Of a stretch of DNA of 64,000 bases, positions 1 through 11,820 are shown piece by piece. Source of the DNA: Paratinospora sagittata. Its lineage: Eukaryota > Streptophyta > Magnoliopsida > Ranunculales > Menispermaceae. How positions within the stretch are numbered: the first letter of the stretch is position 1; every line of letters begins with the position of its first letter. A model generated the notes under the pieces. That model worked only from the letters and a program-made list of their open reading frames with translations. It ran no database searches and had not been told where the DNA came from. The translations under genes and the position numbers were made by a program. Where the stretch lies: assembly GCA_035771175.1 (NCBI GenBank), contig CM069594.1:9548620-9612619 (forward strand). The letters are read 5' to 3'.

Positions 1-2084
1 TTGAAAATTCGTGAGTATACATCTTGACTGTTTAATTAACCTTTGAATGTGCTTCCCATGCATTGAAAAATGATTTAGTTTCATTGCTATTGCCGCATAA
101 TTTTTGTAATGTTCTTGCCATCTTGATCCGCCCTACAGGTTTGCTGACCATCAATAGGCTCTCAATGAGAAATTGATGCATCTGCTGATGCATCCTGCAG
201 TATGGTACCGATGCAATGCAATTAATGCGACGCCTTTTTGTGAGATCCCAAAGTTGTTAATTTTGTCAACTGTGCTTTATTTTTTTTATTTAATCCGCTT
301 CATTTTATTAATTGCGAATTTGATGTTCTAGTTATAGTATTTCTGCAATGGCAGTGAATGCATCTACTGAGCACCGTGGTTATTTGTTTTAAAAAAGAAG
401 GAAGAAATAAGAAGAAAAGGGAAGGGCTGATTGTGTGGCCATGGGAATCATAAATTTCTGGTGATATATATCAACTGAGCTTGCTTGAATTTAAGGAAAT
501 CTATTTGCTTGGTATGGCTTCCTAGTGCCGAGTTTATTTGCCTTTTCCAATGTGTCTAAAGATTTTGTAGTAGATGATGAATGATGATTTCTTGAAGTGG
601 TCTGCTGAGTTATGCTGCAAGTAACAAATTTGACGACTAGACAAAAATGCTGTGGAAACGTACGTTCTTTCACCGATAGTGGACTTCTCCCCAATATGTA
701 AGTGCCTGGTTTTGGTGTAAAGGAAAAAAAAAGAGATTCTTTCAAGACTATTATTTTCCTTTAGAAGTAACAAATATACTTGAAAAAGAACAATCCACTT
801 CTGTAGAAACTTTAAGCTGTTTCATATGATCTCAATTGGGTAATTGCGTACTATCATAAAATTGTGACTACTACAATAGCTTTTTCTATTTTTAATTGTT
901 ATTTCCAGAATAGGCGAAAAATCTCAAGCCAGCTCTTTATGGTTTCACCTTAAGAGGATTCACTAGCTTATGAAGTAGGCATGATATAATGCTCCGTAAT
1001 TTACTTGTAATTCTGATCTATGTGAGCTTCCATCTCCCCGCCTGTCAATCAAAATGATGAAAAATAAAAAAATAAAATAAAATAGAAAAGACAAAGGGGG
1101 GTGTACATATAATAATAATAAATGTTTTGAAAACTTTAATTGTCGTAAACATTGACTAGTTTCAACAGTATGCATTCAAATTTTTTCACTCGAAGTTGGA
1201 GGTTCGATTTTTTTTTCTTACAAATATGTGAGTTTTTCCTCTCTTAATAAAAGTGAGGGTAGGATCATAGTAATTGAATTGCAGGCTCTTTATGTTTTTC
1301 GCAGTTGTGCTCATTTTTTTAACTTTATTGAGGAGTTTCGATCTCTTGTGGCTCTTCGTGTTAACATTCTCTAACTTTGTGTTAACACTTAAAAAATATA
1401 TATATTTTGTTGATATTGTCTTTGAAAATTGTTAGAATGTCTTGAATCAAGGAACATGTAATTCGAGACGATTTAACAGCTCTTAGGAGGTAACGTTTAA
1501 CAAAGTGTGTTAGTCAAATATTATCCTATAATTAACTCAAAATTTCTTTAATAGTAGAAAGCCCCGTCTTTATTTGTTACAAGTTGGTAACCCAGTGCAC
1601 CGCGCGTGGGTTAATTTATGTATCATATTTAAACATTTTAAATTTTATATTTAAGAAATAAGATATATATTCTATCAACATATGTTAATGTTAAAATTAA
1701 GTATCGTATTAAAATGTATAATTTATCTATAGATAGAATTAAGGAATACAATTAACATTTTGAACAACAATGAAGATGAAAAAAGGAACAAAAAAGATGA
1801 ACCAAAAACTATATAAAAAAGGTAAATAATAGGAACATTTAACTTAATGTCTGTAACCATTGTCCTATCTCTCTCTTTTAAACAAAGAAAAAGTTTTATT
1901 ATATAGTTTTTGAAATGTTACATATATATTGTAATAATATGCACTAGAGGTGCACAACTCAATCAAGGTTAACTAACATGATACCCCTTCCCTACCAACT
2001 ATGGCCATATCCACCCCTCATTTCCTGCAAATAAACATCTATCCCAACCCGATATCCAGTCCGAGATAGTGAACCCGGAATTTC
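1..2084. other. AT-rich intergenic DNA, no gene recognised
   Basis: No open frame here has a recognisable domain. The first 300 bases could be the 3' end of a gene entering from the left, because a pyrimidine-acag acceptor-like site lies near position 138 and short frames end soon after, but this is not enough to call an exon. A short near-palindrome of the type CCCAGTGCACCGCGCGTGGG lies near 1591-1612; such islands occur in plant repeats. The rest is AT-rich with simple tracts. Confidence 0.5.
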
Positions 2085-2430
2085 ATGATGATGCAAATGC
2101 CCAATAACAAGAACTGGCTGCTAGCTATATGACTTCCCATAATTGAAAATTTTATTATTACGCTCCAGCCATATTGACCACAGTGTGTCTGACGCTATTA
2201 ACTCCACCCCCCTTCACTTTTCTAAAGGTATTAGTGATGTGGGACAATGACAATCCTTCGTTGATATAACGTGGAATGGAAAATCTGTCCCTTGAAAAGT
2301 CATACCAGAGCCGCCAAATCCTTCGTAGCAAAGACACAAGAAAAAAATAAGTGATTCAGGCTTTTGCCATCATCATGTCCACATGATGAACACCAGTATG
2401 AGGAGATACATAGATTAGGCAATCTCCTCT
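2085..2430 (-). pseudogene. LINE-type element C-terminal fragment (zf-RVT-like)
   Basis: On the minus strand a conceptual translation, with one or two frame changes, gives a cysteine/histidine segment (LCISSYWCSSCG, then SLNHLFF..C) followed by TLWSIWLERNNKIFN. The C..CG...S.NHLFF pattern plus the W-IWLERN-IF block is the usual C-terminal zinc-binding module (zf-RVT) of plant LINE reverse-transcriptase proteins. There is no reverse-transcriptase core upstream and the frame is broken, so this is a 5'-truncated, decayed copy. Family assignment comes from motif recognition; exact ends are uncertain. Confidence 0.6.
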
Positions 2431-4133
2431 GTAACCATTGTCATATCAATATTCATTAATAAATTTTAATTTACTCAGTATTTTATAAATCTAAAATTTA
2501 CCTTTTTTTTTTTTTTCTATAGATGAAGGAGATTAGAAATTAATAAGAATGAGAATGATAGATTGATAATGTAATAAGAATACTATTGTTAATTATTAAA
2601 GATGCAGATATTTTTGGGATAACGGTAATAAGAAATTATCTATTAATTAATTGCTGATCTTTTGGATTTATTAATTATTAAAATTACACTCAATATTGTA
2701 ATAAATTGATATTGTAAGAATATAATTAATTATTGATTATTAATTATTAAAGGATATAACTATTAAAGCTAATAAGCAAAATTTAAGACTTAACTAAATT
2801 TAAAAATAAAAAGAAACATGGGAAAGAAGGAGAGCACTTGGGATGGGAAGAGAAAATAGTTGCGTAAAATTGACTCGTATAATATAATTAGGAAAAATAG
2901 TGCATTATTATTATTATTATTATTGACCTCAAATTATTATCAGCTAAATGTTTTGGAGATTTCTTAAATAAATTCAGGAAGTGAAATCAAGGATCATCAT
3001 GAAATATTGCAATAAACGCAACTCTATGTTGACCTAAGGGACCCAATATTGAGTTTACTTCTTAAGTTAACCTGATGTTAAGTTCATTTGGGAAATCTCT
3101 CTAGCAACGTCCTTATTGCCATGTTCTTTAATAACACCAAGTGTAATAGGAGTCTTGGATTCATTATGGTCCTAAGGTAGTTTTTTCTATATTTGATTTG
3201 AATCATATCTACTTCTTTTCTTTCTTTCTTTATTTTTTTATTTATTTATTTATTTTTTTTTTTTGAAAGATTTCAAATTTCTTTGATACATAGCATAATT
3301 AGCGAATGTACAGCTTATCTCCTTAAAATCAACTACACACTTGCTAAAAAATATCTTTTAAAAAATCATCATTTCACTCTTTCTCTTATTTTATTTTATT
3401 TTTTGCTACTGCAAAAACACTCTTCTTATTTTTTTATTTTTTAAATATATTTTTTTAATATTATTTTTAAGAATTTTTAAATTACAAATTAAATTTTAGA
3501 TGATCCATTAATTGTTACGAACAATGTCAATAAAATAAGTTTAAAAAGTAAGTTTTCAAAGCATTTTTTATCTTTTTTTTTTTTTTTTTTTTTTTTTTTT
3601 GTAGTTCTTCTTCCACTCGATACACCAAAGAAGTGACTTTTTTAAATTATTTCATTAAATTTGTTTACTTTTTATGCTAAGCTTTTCTCCTTTGGTGTGA
3701 GAAGAAAAAGAGTCAACTTAGGCAGCGTTTTGGTAACAATGCTTATCTTTTACTTTTAACTTCTAATTATAATAAAGGTTTAAGCTATGTTAAAATAAGT
3801 AAATATTTTTTTTTTACTTATTTTTATATTCTTATAAAAAAATAATTTTTTTATTACCTTCACGACTTCCCATTCCTTTTATTGCAGCAAACGTACTCAA
3901 AAGGCGCCAAACACAACAGTTACGCTATATCTGTCTCAGAGCCTACTGTCTTTGACCCCAAAAGACACTCAAACCAATTAAAACCTGCCATCTGTCCCTC
4001 TAAATCCTATCTCCGAACCTCCTTTATCTCCACAATCAATAAATGAATAAACAAGCCCCTTCTCAATTTCTTCTCTTTATCTTCCTTTCATTTCTACATT
4101 TCTAGTGATCAAAGGAAAAAAGAAGAAGAAACA
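2431..4133. other. AT-rich upstream region of the membrane-protein gene
   Basis: No coding sequence was recognised. The stretch holds an (ATT)n run near 2904-2924 and several T tracts, including 28 consecutive T at 3573-3600. The last about 100 bases before the gene are pyrimidine-rich, as expected for a plant 5' UTR, and an AATAAATGAATAAA stretch near 4038-4051 could serve as a TATA-like element. Promoter placement is inference. Confidence 0.4.
3573..3600. repeat. poly-T tract
   Basis: There are 28 uninterrupted T residues. It could be the tail of an old retroposon on the minus strand or a simple slippage tract; no adjacent body could be identified. Confidence 0.85.
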
Positions 4134-5153
4134 ATGGACAGAGATCAAGAACAGCTTCAGTTTCTGGGCTTCTTTGGCATCTTCAAAGAATCCTACAAAA
4201 TCATATTCTCACCCAAAAACCTCAAAATCTTCTCCCATATCACACTCTCTTTAATCCTCCCTCTCTGCTTCATCATCTTGGCTCACCAACACATCTCTGA
4301 TTCCCTTTTCTCTAACATCATTAGCCATGAGATCTACTTGCAAGACAGCCATAGCACTTCTTATTCCTCCTATTCATACGACCATATCAAGCACAAATTA
4401 TCCTCCGAATGGGCTTTTTTCTGGTTCTTCAACCTCGCTTACTTCCTCTTCGCCTTAATCTTCTCCCTCCTCTCCACCTCTGCAATTGTCTACACAATCG
4501 CTTGCATTTACACTTCCAAAGACACCCATTTCAAGAAAATCATCAGCGTGGTCCCTAAGGTCTGGAAAAGGCTGTTAATCACATTCCTATGGAATATCCT
4601 CTTCATGGTAGTTTACAATTTCATTGCTATAGCAATTTTTGTTTGCTGGGTCCTTGTGTTTGGAACAACGCTTGTGGGTGTCATAATTTTGATATTTCTA
4701 GTGGTTTTATACTTGATGGGTTTTGTTTACATCAATGTTGTGTGGAGTTTGGCTAGTGTGGTTTCTGTGTTGGAAGAGATGTATGGGCTGAAAGCTATGA
4801 AGAAGAGCAGGGGTTTGGTTAAGGGGAAGTTGCTGGTTGCCAGTGCTGTGTATGTTGTTTTTGAGGTTCTGGGGGTTGTTGTTCAGGTGGTTTATGCTAT
4901 GTTTGTTGGGTTTGGAGGGTTAATGAATTTGGGGTTGAGGGTGGTGATTGGAATTGGGTGTTTCTTGGTGCTGTTGAAGCTGATTTTGCTGGGAATTGTT
5001 GTGCAAACTGTGGTGTATTTCGTGTGCAAGTCGTATCATCATGAGAATATTAACAAGTCTTGCTTGGCTGAGCACTTGGATGGGTATTTGGGAGAGTATG
5101 TGAGGCTTAGAGAGGGGAGAGATCATGTTCAGTTAGAGCGTATAAGTGCTTGA
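4134..5153 (+). CDS. Plant-specific multi-pass membrane protein (339 aa, single exon)
   Basis: This is an uninterrupted 339-codon frame starting at the first ATG after a pyrimidine-rich leader and ending in TGA. The protein begins with a short charged N-terminus and the segment FLGFFGIFKESYKII. About six hydrophobic segments follow, near residues 31-50, 93-122, 145-175, 178-203, 236-260 and 270-298. A conserved-looking loop (EEMYGLKAMKKSRGLVKGK) and a soluble tail containing LDGYLGEYV come next. Length, intronless structure and the GYLGEYV tail fit a small land-plant family of uncharacterised membrane proteins, some labelled 'polyadenylate-binding protein 1-B-binding protein'; that match is from memory. 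No enzymatic motif is visible, so function is unknown and location in an internal or plasma membrane is inferred. Base composition is odd: the first half is rich in C and T, the second half in G and T. It is the only convincingly intact host gene in the window. Confidence 0.9.
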   Translation: MDRDQEQLQFLGFFGIFKESYKIIFSPKNLKIFSHITLSLILPLCFIILAHQHISDSLFSNIISHEIYLQDSHSTSYSSYSYDHIKHKLSSEWAFFWFFNLAYFLFALIFSLLSTSAIVYTIACIYTSKDTHFKKIISVVPKVWKRLLITFLWNILFMVVYNFIAIAIFVCWVLVFGTTLVGVIILIFLVVLYLMGFVYINVVWSLASVVSVLEEMYGLKAMKKSRGLVKGKLLVASAVYVVFEVLGVVVQVVYAMFVGFGGLMNLGLRVVIGIGCFLVLLKLILLGIVVQTVVYFVCKSYHHENINKSCLAEHLDGYLGEYVRLREGRDHVQLERISA

Positions 5154-5687
5154 TTTTCCTTCATATATATGTATATATAGTGGCGCATGTGAATTGAAGT
5201 TTTGAACTATTTTTTTTTTTTTGGTGTTGAGTTTGGAAGCATGATAAGATGATATCATGGGTATTTGTGTTGTTGAAGATTAACATCATGAAGATGATAT
5301 ATTATATTATAAAGCTTCTTGAAGTAGTTTTACAGTAAAAGATATGACTTGATATGCCTCTGTCTGATGTAAAGCATGGAAATAATTTTAAACAAGAAAA
5401 TATATATGAAGAAAAAGGAGTCTCAAAGTGGTTAGTCATTTGATTAATTCGAATAAGTTACGATTTGGCAATGGGGATTAATTAGAATAGACTTGTAATA
5501 ACTGTTAACTGCATGCGAGCTACCACATATAAAATAGGTCTTTTGAATTTCGTCATCAATTTTTTCTTAGGTTTGTATTGGATTTGCAATTTCATATCCT
5601 TTTTTTTTTGTTAACAGAAAGAGTTACGTATTGATCATTGAAGAAAGGAGATCTTTTGGTACACTTGTGTAACATATGAGACAATTT
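5154..5687. other. 3' UTR and downstream spacer
   Basis: AT-rich sequence directly after the stop codon of the membrane-protein gene. Several AATAA-like stretches (for example near 5381) could act as polyadenylation signals, but none is decisive. No other gene is seen. Confidence 0.4.
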
Positions 5688-6097
5688 TACACTAACTCCT
5701 TCCTAGCTAATACATGTGCCAAGGTATTATACCTCCTTGACACATGATGGAATGAAACATTGCACACTTGTGATCAAGTGTATCCACGTATGTCCAGCGG
5801 CATCGATCGGTTATGCATGGCCCAGGGAAATACTCTTCAATACTAACTCCTGAATTATCAGAAGCGAATTTGTGCAACAACTTAGTTCATAGCACAAGGC
5901 ACTCCTTTAAGTATAGCTTTAGCAACTGCAACTTCTACTGAGAGAGATCTTCCAGCTATCCAACATTCAGCTCTTTTAACTCTCTCCTCTTCATCCAGGA
6001 AAACCCAATCAATTCCTGTACTCTGTGTAGGACACCATGCGACATCAGTGAATAATCTCCAACCTAAAAATTGTTGGAAAATGGGTAAATAAAACAT
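5688..6097 (-). pseudogene. RNase H-like domain fragment of a plant LINE (RVT_3 type)
   Basis: The minus strand gives LFTDVAWCPTQSTGIDWVF, an aspartate-led first strand like that of plant RVT_3 RNase H-like domains. Then comes SLSVEVAVAKAIL, matching the usual S-EAEA-A helix, and after a frame change FHHVSRRYNTLAHVLAR, matching the terminal HV.R..N..AH.LA block. The domain is complete in order but needs at least one frame shift and contains stops, so it is dead. Such domains sit at the C-terminus of plant LINE proteins and in some related host genes. The zf-RVT fragment at 2085-2430 is on the same strand but in the wrong order to belong to the same copy. Confidence 0.65.
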
Positions 6098-6389
6098 GAT
6101 TTTTCACCATTTTCAGCTAAATATTAAAGTGGGATCCACAAGAAATTTTGGGTGGGTGCAAGTTGATTATTAATCTTTGATATGCGAGGATTAAGAATAT
6201 ATAAGTATTTAGCTATACCCATTTATATATGAATGAGAAATTGAGTCTAAAGTAGCCTACTTGATATATGTAAAGTGGTGAAATTTAGAAACAATCTTTT
6301 AGTTATGCATGGAAAAGATAAAATTCTAATTATTTACTTATAAGTGTAGCTAGAATACTATACTTGAATTTCAGCTAACACACACACAC

Positions 6390-7250
6390 AAGGACGGCTC
6401 AGGGGTGATGCAAAACCCAGCGCGCGCGCATGAGGGCGATTGGGCGATTGGGCGACTTAGGGCGCACAACACTTTGCACTTCGCACGTACGTATCGTCAC
6501 GAAGAGCTGGGGAGCTTTTCATTTTTGGAAATCGAGGCAGATCGGACAGATGAGATGCGTTCGTGAAAGATCGGATCTAGGGTATCTAGATACGATGAAT
6601 GTAGTTATCTGTCCAGGAGCGATGTACGAAGGTCCAACGGTGTACGATATGGTGCGTTAATCAAATCCATTAGATCGTGTCTAGAGGCGACCAGACACGA
6701 TCCAACGGTGCAGAAACAAACACCACGTACAACCACGATTTGCCTATAAAAAGAGACTTCCACAACTTTGAAAATCATCCCAAAAAATTTCAAAATCTCT
6801 GAATTTTCTTTTCTTCTTTCTTTTCTACTATTAGCATTCTTTTGTGAGTGAGTACAACCAATTTTGGTTGGATTATTCTTTTATTCTTGTGAATCGAAGT
6901 GCTGCTGTCACAAGAAGGAAATTGTTGTATCCTGGGAGACAAGTGTCATACACTGTGAGCATCTAAGCGGGACATAATTGTCTTAAAGAGATAATGTTAC
7001 ACTCTAGCCTCAATTTACGCCGTTACTCTACTGGAATTATAATTGATCTAGTTTAAGTCTTGTCCCTAGTACCTTTAAATAGTGAACGAAAGACAACTTG
7101 CCGTTCTAGAAGAGTAGTATTTAAGCGAGACCATTGTGACTCCACATCTCAGACTGGAGACTAATCTAGTTGATTATTTTGAAAGTTATTGTTCGGTGAA
7201 TATTGCCACCATCAAGTCAACAAAAATTAACTATTTTCCATCCGTTCAAC
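6390..7250 (+). other. LTR-like promoter region of an unidentified retroelement
   Basis: The stretch differs in texture from its surroundings. It begins with GC-rich sequence (GCGCGCGCG near 6420) and has a clear TATAAAAAG near 6745. Downstream is a leader-like stretch with words such as CCTGGGAGACAAGTG. It is not coding. It looks like a solo LTR or the 5' end of a Ty1/copia or similar element that lost its body, but TG...CA ends and a duplication could not be fixed. The 76-codon frame at 6430-6660 has no recognisable domain. Confidence 0.3.
6745..6753 (+). promoter_or_regulatory. TATA box candidate
   Basis: TATAAAAAG lies inside the LTR-like stretch, followed about 30 bases downstream by a plausible initiation region and a T/C-rich leader. 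No gene follows, so any transcript would be non-coding. Confidence 0.35.
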
Positions 7251-8604
7251 AACCCATGTCACTGACGGAACCTGCTTGATAGACATTCCTTAACGTACCT
7301 GTTGCATTTGTGGATAGTACTGCGAGGAGAGGGCAACGAGTCATGAAAGACTCACCTTCCAGACTTTCCATAGCCCACACACCATCCACTGCATGCAGAT
7401 AGATTCATCCACGTCTCTTATTTTTGTGCCTGCTTTATGTAGTTTTTCCATTTTACCCATTTCAAACTTGAACTTGAACTTTCTTTTTTGCCTTACAACC
7501 CAACTCAACTTCGTCTTTCTTAAACTACATGGTGTTGGCCTCACATGAATTGTTTTTTCCACTTCGCTTTGTTCTAGGCTAAGTTGACACTAACGAGGAC
7601 ATCTTGACCCTCCTTGTAATTTGGTTTAGTAGATCCATGTCATCGTTAATTTGATGAAGTTTTATATTGGTTGTCAGCTATCAAACGCAATCCTCCTCCT
7701 TTATTCAGGTTTTATGTTTAAAGATATGTCAGCATACTCAACACACGGAGTTACCAATTTTTTCTATTTTCAAACCAAAAAAATATTTTTACTTTTTTAT
7801 TCATAATCAATATTTTATTGTAAAATAATAATGTTCATAATTTAAACTTTGATATTTAGTTAATAATTTATTTATTTTAGTTAGTACTCACTTCGCCTCA
7901 ATTAAGCATTTTTCTAACTACACGAGATTGACTATACGAGTCTTCTTCCTTCACTTTATTTTATCTAAGACTAAATTAACATTTAAATTGTAAATAGTTA
8001 TATTTTTTTAATTATGTTATTTCTATTTATGTTATTTTAAATTTATCTTTACCTTATCATTACTGTGAATTGTTAAAAAGATCACTCTTTCTAAATGGAT
8101 CATCTAAGGAGTATATGAAAATCTCGTTAATGCACATGTATGCAAACTAGTATCTATATAATGCGCCATTGTTTGCCAAATTTTTAAAAGTAACCCTTAA
8201 AAGTTTATAGTTATATTTCATTTTAAAAGTTAATTATGTGGTTAATGCAATAATTTAATTAACATTCAACTTCCTCTTTAAATTTTAGGCTTATTTTGTA
8301 ATGTTTCCAACGGAAACATTGAGAAATTATTTTAAAAACACTTTTTTTTTATAACTATTAGATCACATATGATTTTCTCAAATCATACAATACATTTAAA
8401 ATTTAATAGATTTTAAAAAGTATATTTCCAAAGTGCCCAAAAGTATGTTACTTAACAATTTTTCTACATCATACACATGTATATTTCCATTAGAAAGCTC
8501 TAAATGCCACTCTCACCAAAGAGGATATAAGAACTATCCTCTCCATTCCAACTAGCAAATATGTGGATATGGAAATTTACAAAATCAGGTATATGCTCTG
8601 TTAA
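7251..8604. other. AT-rich spacer, no gene recognised
   Basis: No frame has a recognisable domain. The sequence is AT-rich with scattered T tracts, and no terminal repeats were found. Confidence 0.5.
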
Positions 8605-8762
8605 GGCCTTGTTTGGGAGTGTGGAGGCGTTTTCACCCAAAAGCACTTTTATCAAGCACAAATGCAAACGCAAAAAGAGGGAAGAAGGGAGCTTTGCCAA
8701 ACGCTCTAAAAATTCTTCAAAATCGTGCTTCAATCGTAACGTGTGGATGCCAAACGACACCC
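8605..8762. mobile_element. Short MITE with imperfect terminal inverted repeats
   Basis: The left end reads GGCCTTGTTTGGGAGTGTGG. The right end, read on the other strand, is GGGTGTCGTTTGGCATCCAC, giving imperfect inverted repeats around a G-TTTGG core. GGCCTTGTTTGG-type ends are common in plant MITEs of the hAT/PIF kind. About 158 bp with no coding capacity fits a MITE. A target duplication was not found, so superfamily is open. Confidence 0.5.
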
Positions 8763-8919
8763 AAAGTACATTTTGGCTAAAATATTCACCGTGACGTGTT
8801 TTGCCACATAGCTTGCAAACTTGGAAAAAAAATGGAGATATCCTAGGGAAAAGGGCCGGTGAATTTCAAGCCAACCTATAACAAATTGGAAGCTTATCTA
8901 GGAACTACAAATTTCTAGT

Positions 8920-9667
8920 CGTTGAGTTGTTTTGATCGGCATGCCGAGCTGGCATCCATTCAGCTCAAACCCCACCCACGCGTCACCAGAAAGAAGACAA
9001 ATAGGACCCTTGGTCGGTAGCACCGAGCTTATTAGAGGATAACTTGTACAAAGAAAATGAGAAGATGATGAAGACCATGGATGACTTCAGGTCGGCAGTA
9101 TCGACCTGTTGTTGATTGGACAACACCCGTCAGAGAAACAACTCGCGCCAGGAGACGCAAAGTCCCATGAGCTAGGTATACCGAGCTCATGAACATAAAA
9201 AGCAAAACGCAGTTCATGTCGAATCGTACGAGATTTACTACGAAGTACCGAGATCGCTACACCTATGTCAAGGCAGGACATACGCTTGCCGGGAATGATG
9301 AGCATATGTCACGGCAAGACATATGCCTACCAAAAATACTACACAGACATCACGGCAAGACATACGCTTACCACTTCTGACTAAAGACTCCTACCTCTAT
9401 AGATACTTTACACCTCCCATTAGCAACGTAACCAGTTTATTACACCAGTAATAGTGAGTTTACTTCCTAACTCAGCTCAGATCTAACTTAGACATCAGAG
9501 GGTCTTTGGCCGACACCACACTGGTGCTCCTTACGATAGCCTATTATTCCTTTTCTCTTTCTTAGGTTTGTGATACCGAGCAGGCGAGTCACCACCTTGG
9601 CGGTTTCCAGCACAACACATTCCCTCCACTTAATATTTATTTGGTGTTGGTCAAATCTTGCACCAAC
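8920..9667 (+). repeat. Element A 5' LTR
   Basis: About 748 bp. The first 65 bases and the following 190 bases match 34045-34105 and 36094-36282 closely (for example GTTGAGTTGTTTTGAT and GATGACTTCAGGTC). The expected TG start reads CG here but TG in the 3' copy. The end is CACCAACA just before the leader. It contains repeated words around GGCAAGACATA near 9270-9370. Confidence 0.8.
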
Positions 9668-9692
9668 ATTTGTTGCTGTCTGTGAGGACGAA
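9668..9692 (+). promoter_or_regulatory. Element A primer-binding region (degenerate)
   Basis: Directly after the LTR, TTTGTTGCTGTCTGTGAGGA resembles the TTTGGCG-CGTCTGTGGGGA block found in many plant Tat elements and present in better form in element B. The primer tRNA is not assigned. Confidence 0.5.
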
Positions 9693-9722
9693 AATTTTTG
9701 AGCCTAGATCAGCTTTGTCACT

Positions 9723-11340
9723 TTGAGCCAAGAGGCAAAATGCCCGATCGATGTGGAACCAACCGCCTCGCCTGGCGCATCTCAGAACAAGAAAGGTAGA
9801 CCACCGAAGATCCAGTCGAAGAGCTCTGCCCAAAAACATAAGTCTTCTAGGCAGAGTGCCATTGAGAGAAATCTCGAGAAGATGTCCCAAGTATTCCTGG
9901 AAGAGTAGCAAGTACTTTGGGAAGTGTTTCTTCTCCGACCATTCCAAGATCTCCATCCATGGAAAGAGGAGGAAAGCATGTGTCGGAGTATCAGTTCCAA
10001 GAGGAAGACAACCCGAAGTCGGGAACAATTGAGCTCTAACCATAAGTCTCTGTCTGCCGGGGACTTGCGCTACTCTTTGGAAGTTAAGAGGAGTCAGAGC
10101 TCGGCATCTTCCCACCATAGGTCATTATTTGCAAGAAAGACCGATGGTGAGAGACATGCCACAGATAGGTCGGTATCCAGGTGGTCGACATAGAAAAGGT
10201 CTTCTAGATCTTGATGCACTGACTCAACTTAGTCAAGCGGAGGAGATGCTGCCAGGCACTACAAAGAATATAAAGAGCTTCCATCCCCGTTCGTAGATGA
10301 AATTGTTCGAAATCCCTTTTTGAAGAACGTCATGACCGCAGACGTAGGTCTGTACGATGAAAAATGATATCCCCGAGACCACATTGAGAACTTCAAGTCT
10401 TGGATGAACTTCAAGGGGTATGATGACCCAACTATGTGCAAAAGGTTCCGAATAACCCTCAAGGGGCTTGCTTGGAAGTGGTACCGAAAGCTCTGACAAG
10501 GGTCGATCTACTCTTTCGGCCACCTTTGCTACAAATTCGTGGAGCATTTTGTAGGGCAAGAAGAGCGAAAGAAGCCGGTGAACAACCTCCTAGCCATCAG
10601 GTAGAAACCTGGAAAAAGAATCAAAGACTACCTAGACCGATTCAACAATGAGGCCATACAGGTTAACGATTTTGATGACCATGCTGTTCTCCTTACTTGC
10701 GAAGCAGGTCTTCAAGCTGGTAAGTTCTACTACTCATTAGGGAAAAAGAAAGCTTAGACCTATAAAAGACTTCTGCGTCGAGCCACAAAGTACATTAACA
10801 CTGATGAACGAGATGAAGCAAAGCGAGCGGATGAGAGACTAGTCAACGGATCCGAGCAGAGCAACGGGAAGAGCCGAAGGAAGGCTACCATGGCGGCAAA
10901 AGGTCTGACTTTGATCAGCGGGATCAGAGGAATAACAAGGCACCTTAGAGTGTCCACACCACCTACACACCTTTGAATGCATCCTTGGAGTGGGTGTTAT
11001 TGGGAATCCAGAATCGAGATTATTTACGTTGGTCGAAGAAGTTGCATATGCCTGTGGGACAAAGAGATAAGAAGAAATATTGTCAGTACCACCGAGACCA
11101 TGGTCATGATACTGACCAGTGTTATGACCTAAAAGAAGAGATCGAGACGCTGATTCGCAAGGGTCACCTGAAGGAGTTTGTTGAGGATCCTGAGCAGAAG
11201 AAAGGTGAAGCTCGTGAAGAAGACAAAGCTGAACCAATATGAGAGATCAGAACCATTTTCGATGGAGATTTGATCGGATCATCAAATCGAGCCAAGAAAG
11301 CTTATGTTTGAGCTAGTTCGGAGGTCATGAACCTCATCTC
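9723..11340 (+). pseudogene. Element A gag (retrotransposon capsid/nucleocapsid)
   Basis: The frame begins TTG-AGC-CAA-GAG-GCA where element B has ATG-AGC-CAA-GAA-GCA, so the start codon is mutated. It continues with a basic N-terminal segment (KKGRPPKIQSKSSAQKHK). After frame changes comes the capsid domain: LPSPFVDEIVRNPFLKN-type sequence, a W-K/W-Y helix near 10450-10490, and IKDYLDRFNNEAIQ near 10620-10660. The nucleocapsid finger CQYHRDHGHDTDQC lies near 11083-11124, followed by DLKEEIETLIRKGHLKEFV. Multiple in-frame stops make it non-functional. Gag packages element RNA in cytoplasmic particles. Confidence 0.75.
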
Positions 11341-11820
11341 TCGACCTGAGAAGCAGAAGAGAAGCGATTTTACAATCACTTTCACGGAGGAAGAAGCGTA
11401 GGGTATCCTCCGGTCACATGCAAATGCCTTGGTAATAACCGTGACTGTGGCCAACTATAAGGTCCACCAGATGCTGGTTGACAACGGGAGCTAGATTGAT
11501 ATCCTTTACTGGTCAGCCTTCGAGAAGTTAGGACTGACCAAAGAGCAGCTCAACTTTATAGATGTGCCACTCATCGGATGCATCAGAGACGACATCATGC
11601 CTGAAGGAATAATAACCCTACCAGTAACGGCCTAAGATTCATAACATAAGGTCATGGTCATGACCAACTTCCTGGTGGTCAAGTACCCTACAACCTATAA
11701 TCATAGGTCGGCCGCTACTAAACAACCTCAGAGTTATGGTCTCAACCTACCAGATTACACTCAAATTCCTAGCAAAATGAGGCGTTAGCGTGGTAAGAGG
11801 TAGGTAGGAGGAATCACAGG
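11341..11820 (+). pseudogene. Element A protease region
   Basis: The translation contains VHQMLVDNGS followed by a stop and IDILYWSAFEKLGL, the Tat form of the LVD-GSS-DIL-F retropepsin site; here the site has NGS and a stop. Later text (IITLPVTA, FLVVKYPTTYN) matches the flap and C-terminal part of these proteases. It is out of use because of stops. Confidence 0.65.

Noticed and set aside
1585..1615. CCCAGTGCACCGCGCGTGGG near-palindrome as a regulatory hairpin
   Set aside because: Such islands are common in plant repeats, and no gene or terminator context supports a function.
3720..3930. GGCAGCGTTTTGGTAAC ... GGCGCCAAAC as ends of a MITE
   Set aside because: The supposed inverted ends pair over too few bases and no duplication is seen.
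2085..6097. The two LINE fragments as one element interrupted by the membrane-protein gene
   Set aside because: On their shared strand the order would be RNase H before the zinc-binding region, the reverse of a LINE protein, so they are separate copies.
6430..6660. 76-codon frame MRAIGRLGDLG...
   Set aside because: It lies upstream of the TATA box in an LTR-like region and has no recognisable motif.
8500..8794. Two overlapping frames on opposite strands
   Set aside because: They span the MITE; openness on both strands is due to composition.
9651..10118. 155-codon minus-strand frame
   Set aside because: It is antisense to gag of element A, whose plus-strand reading is supported by homology with element B.
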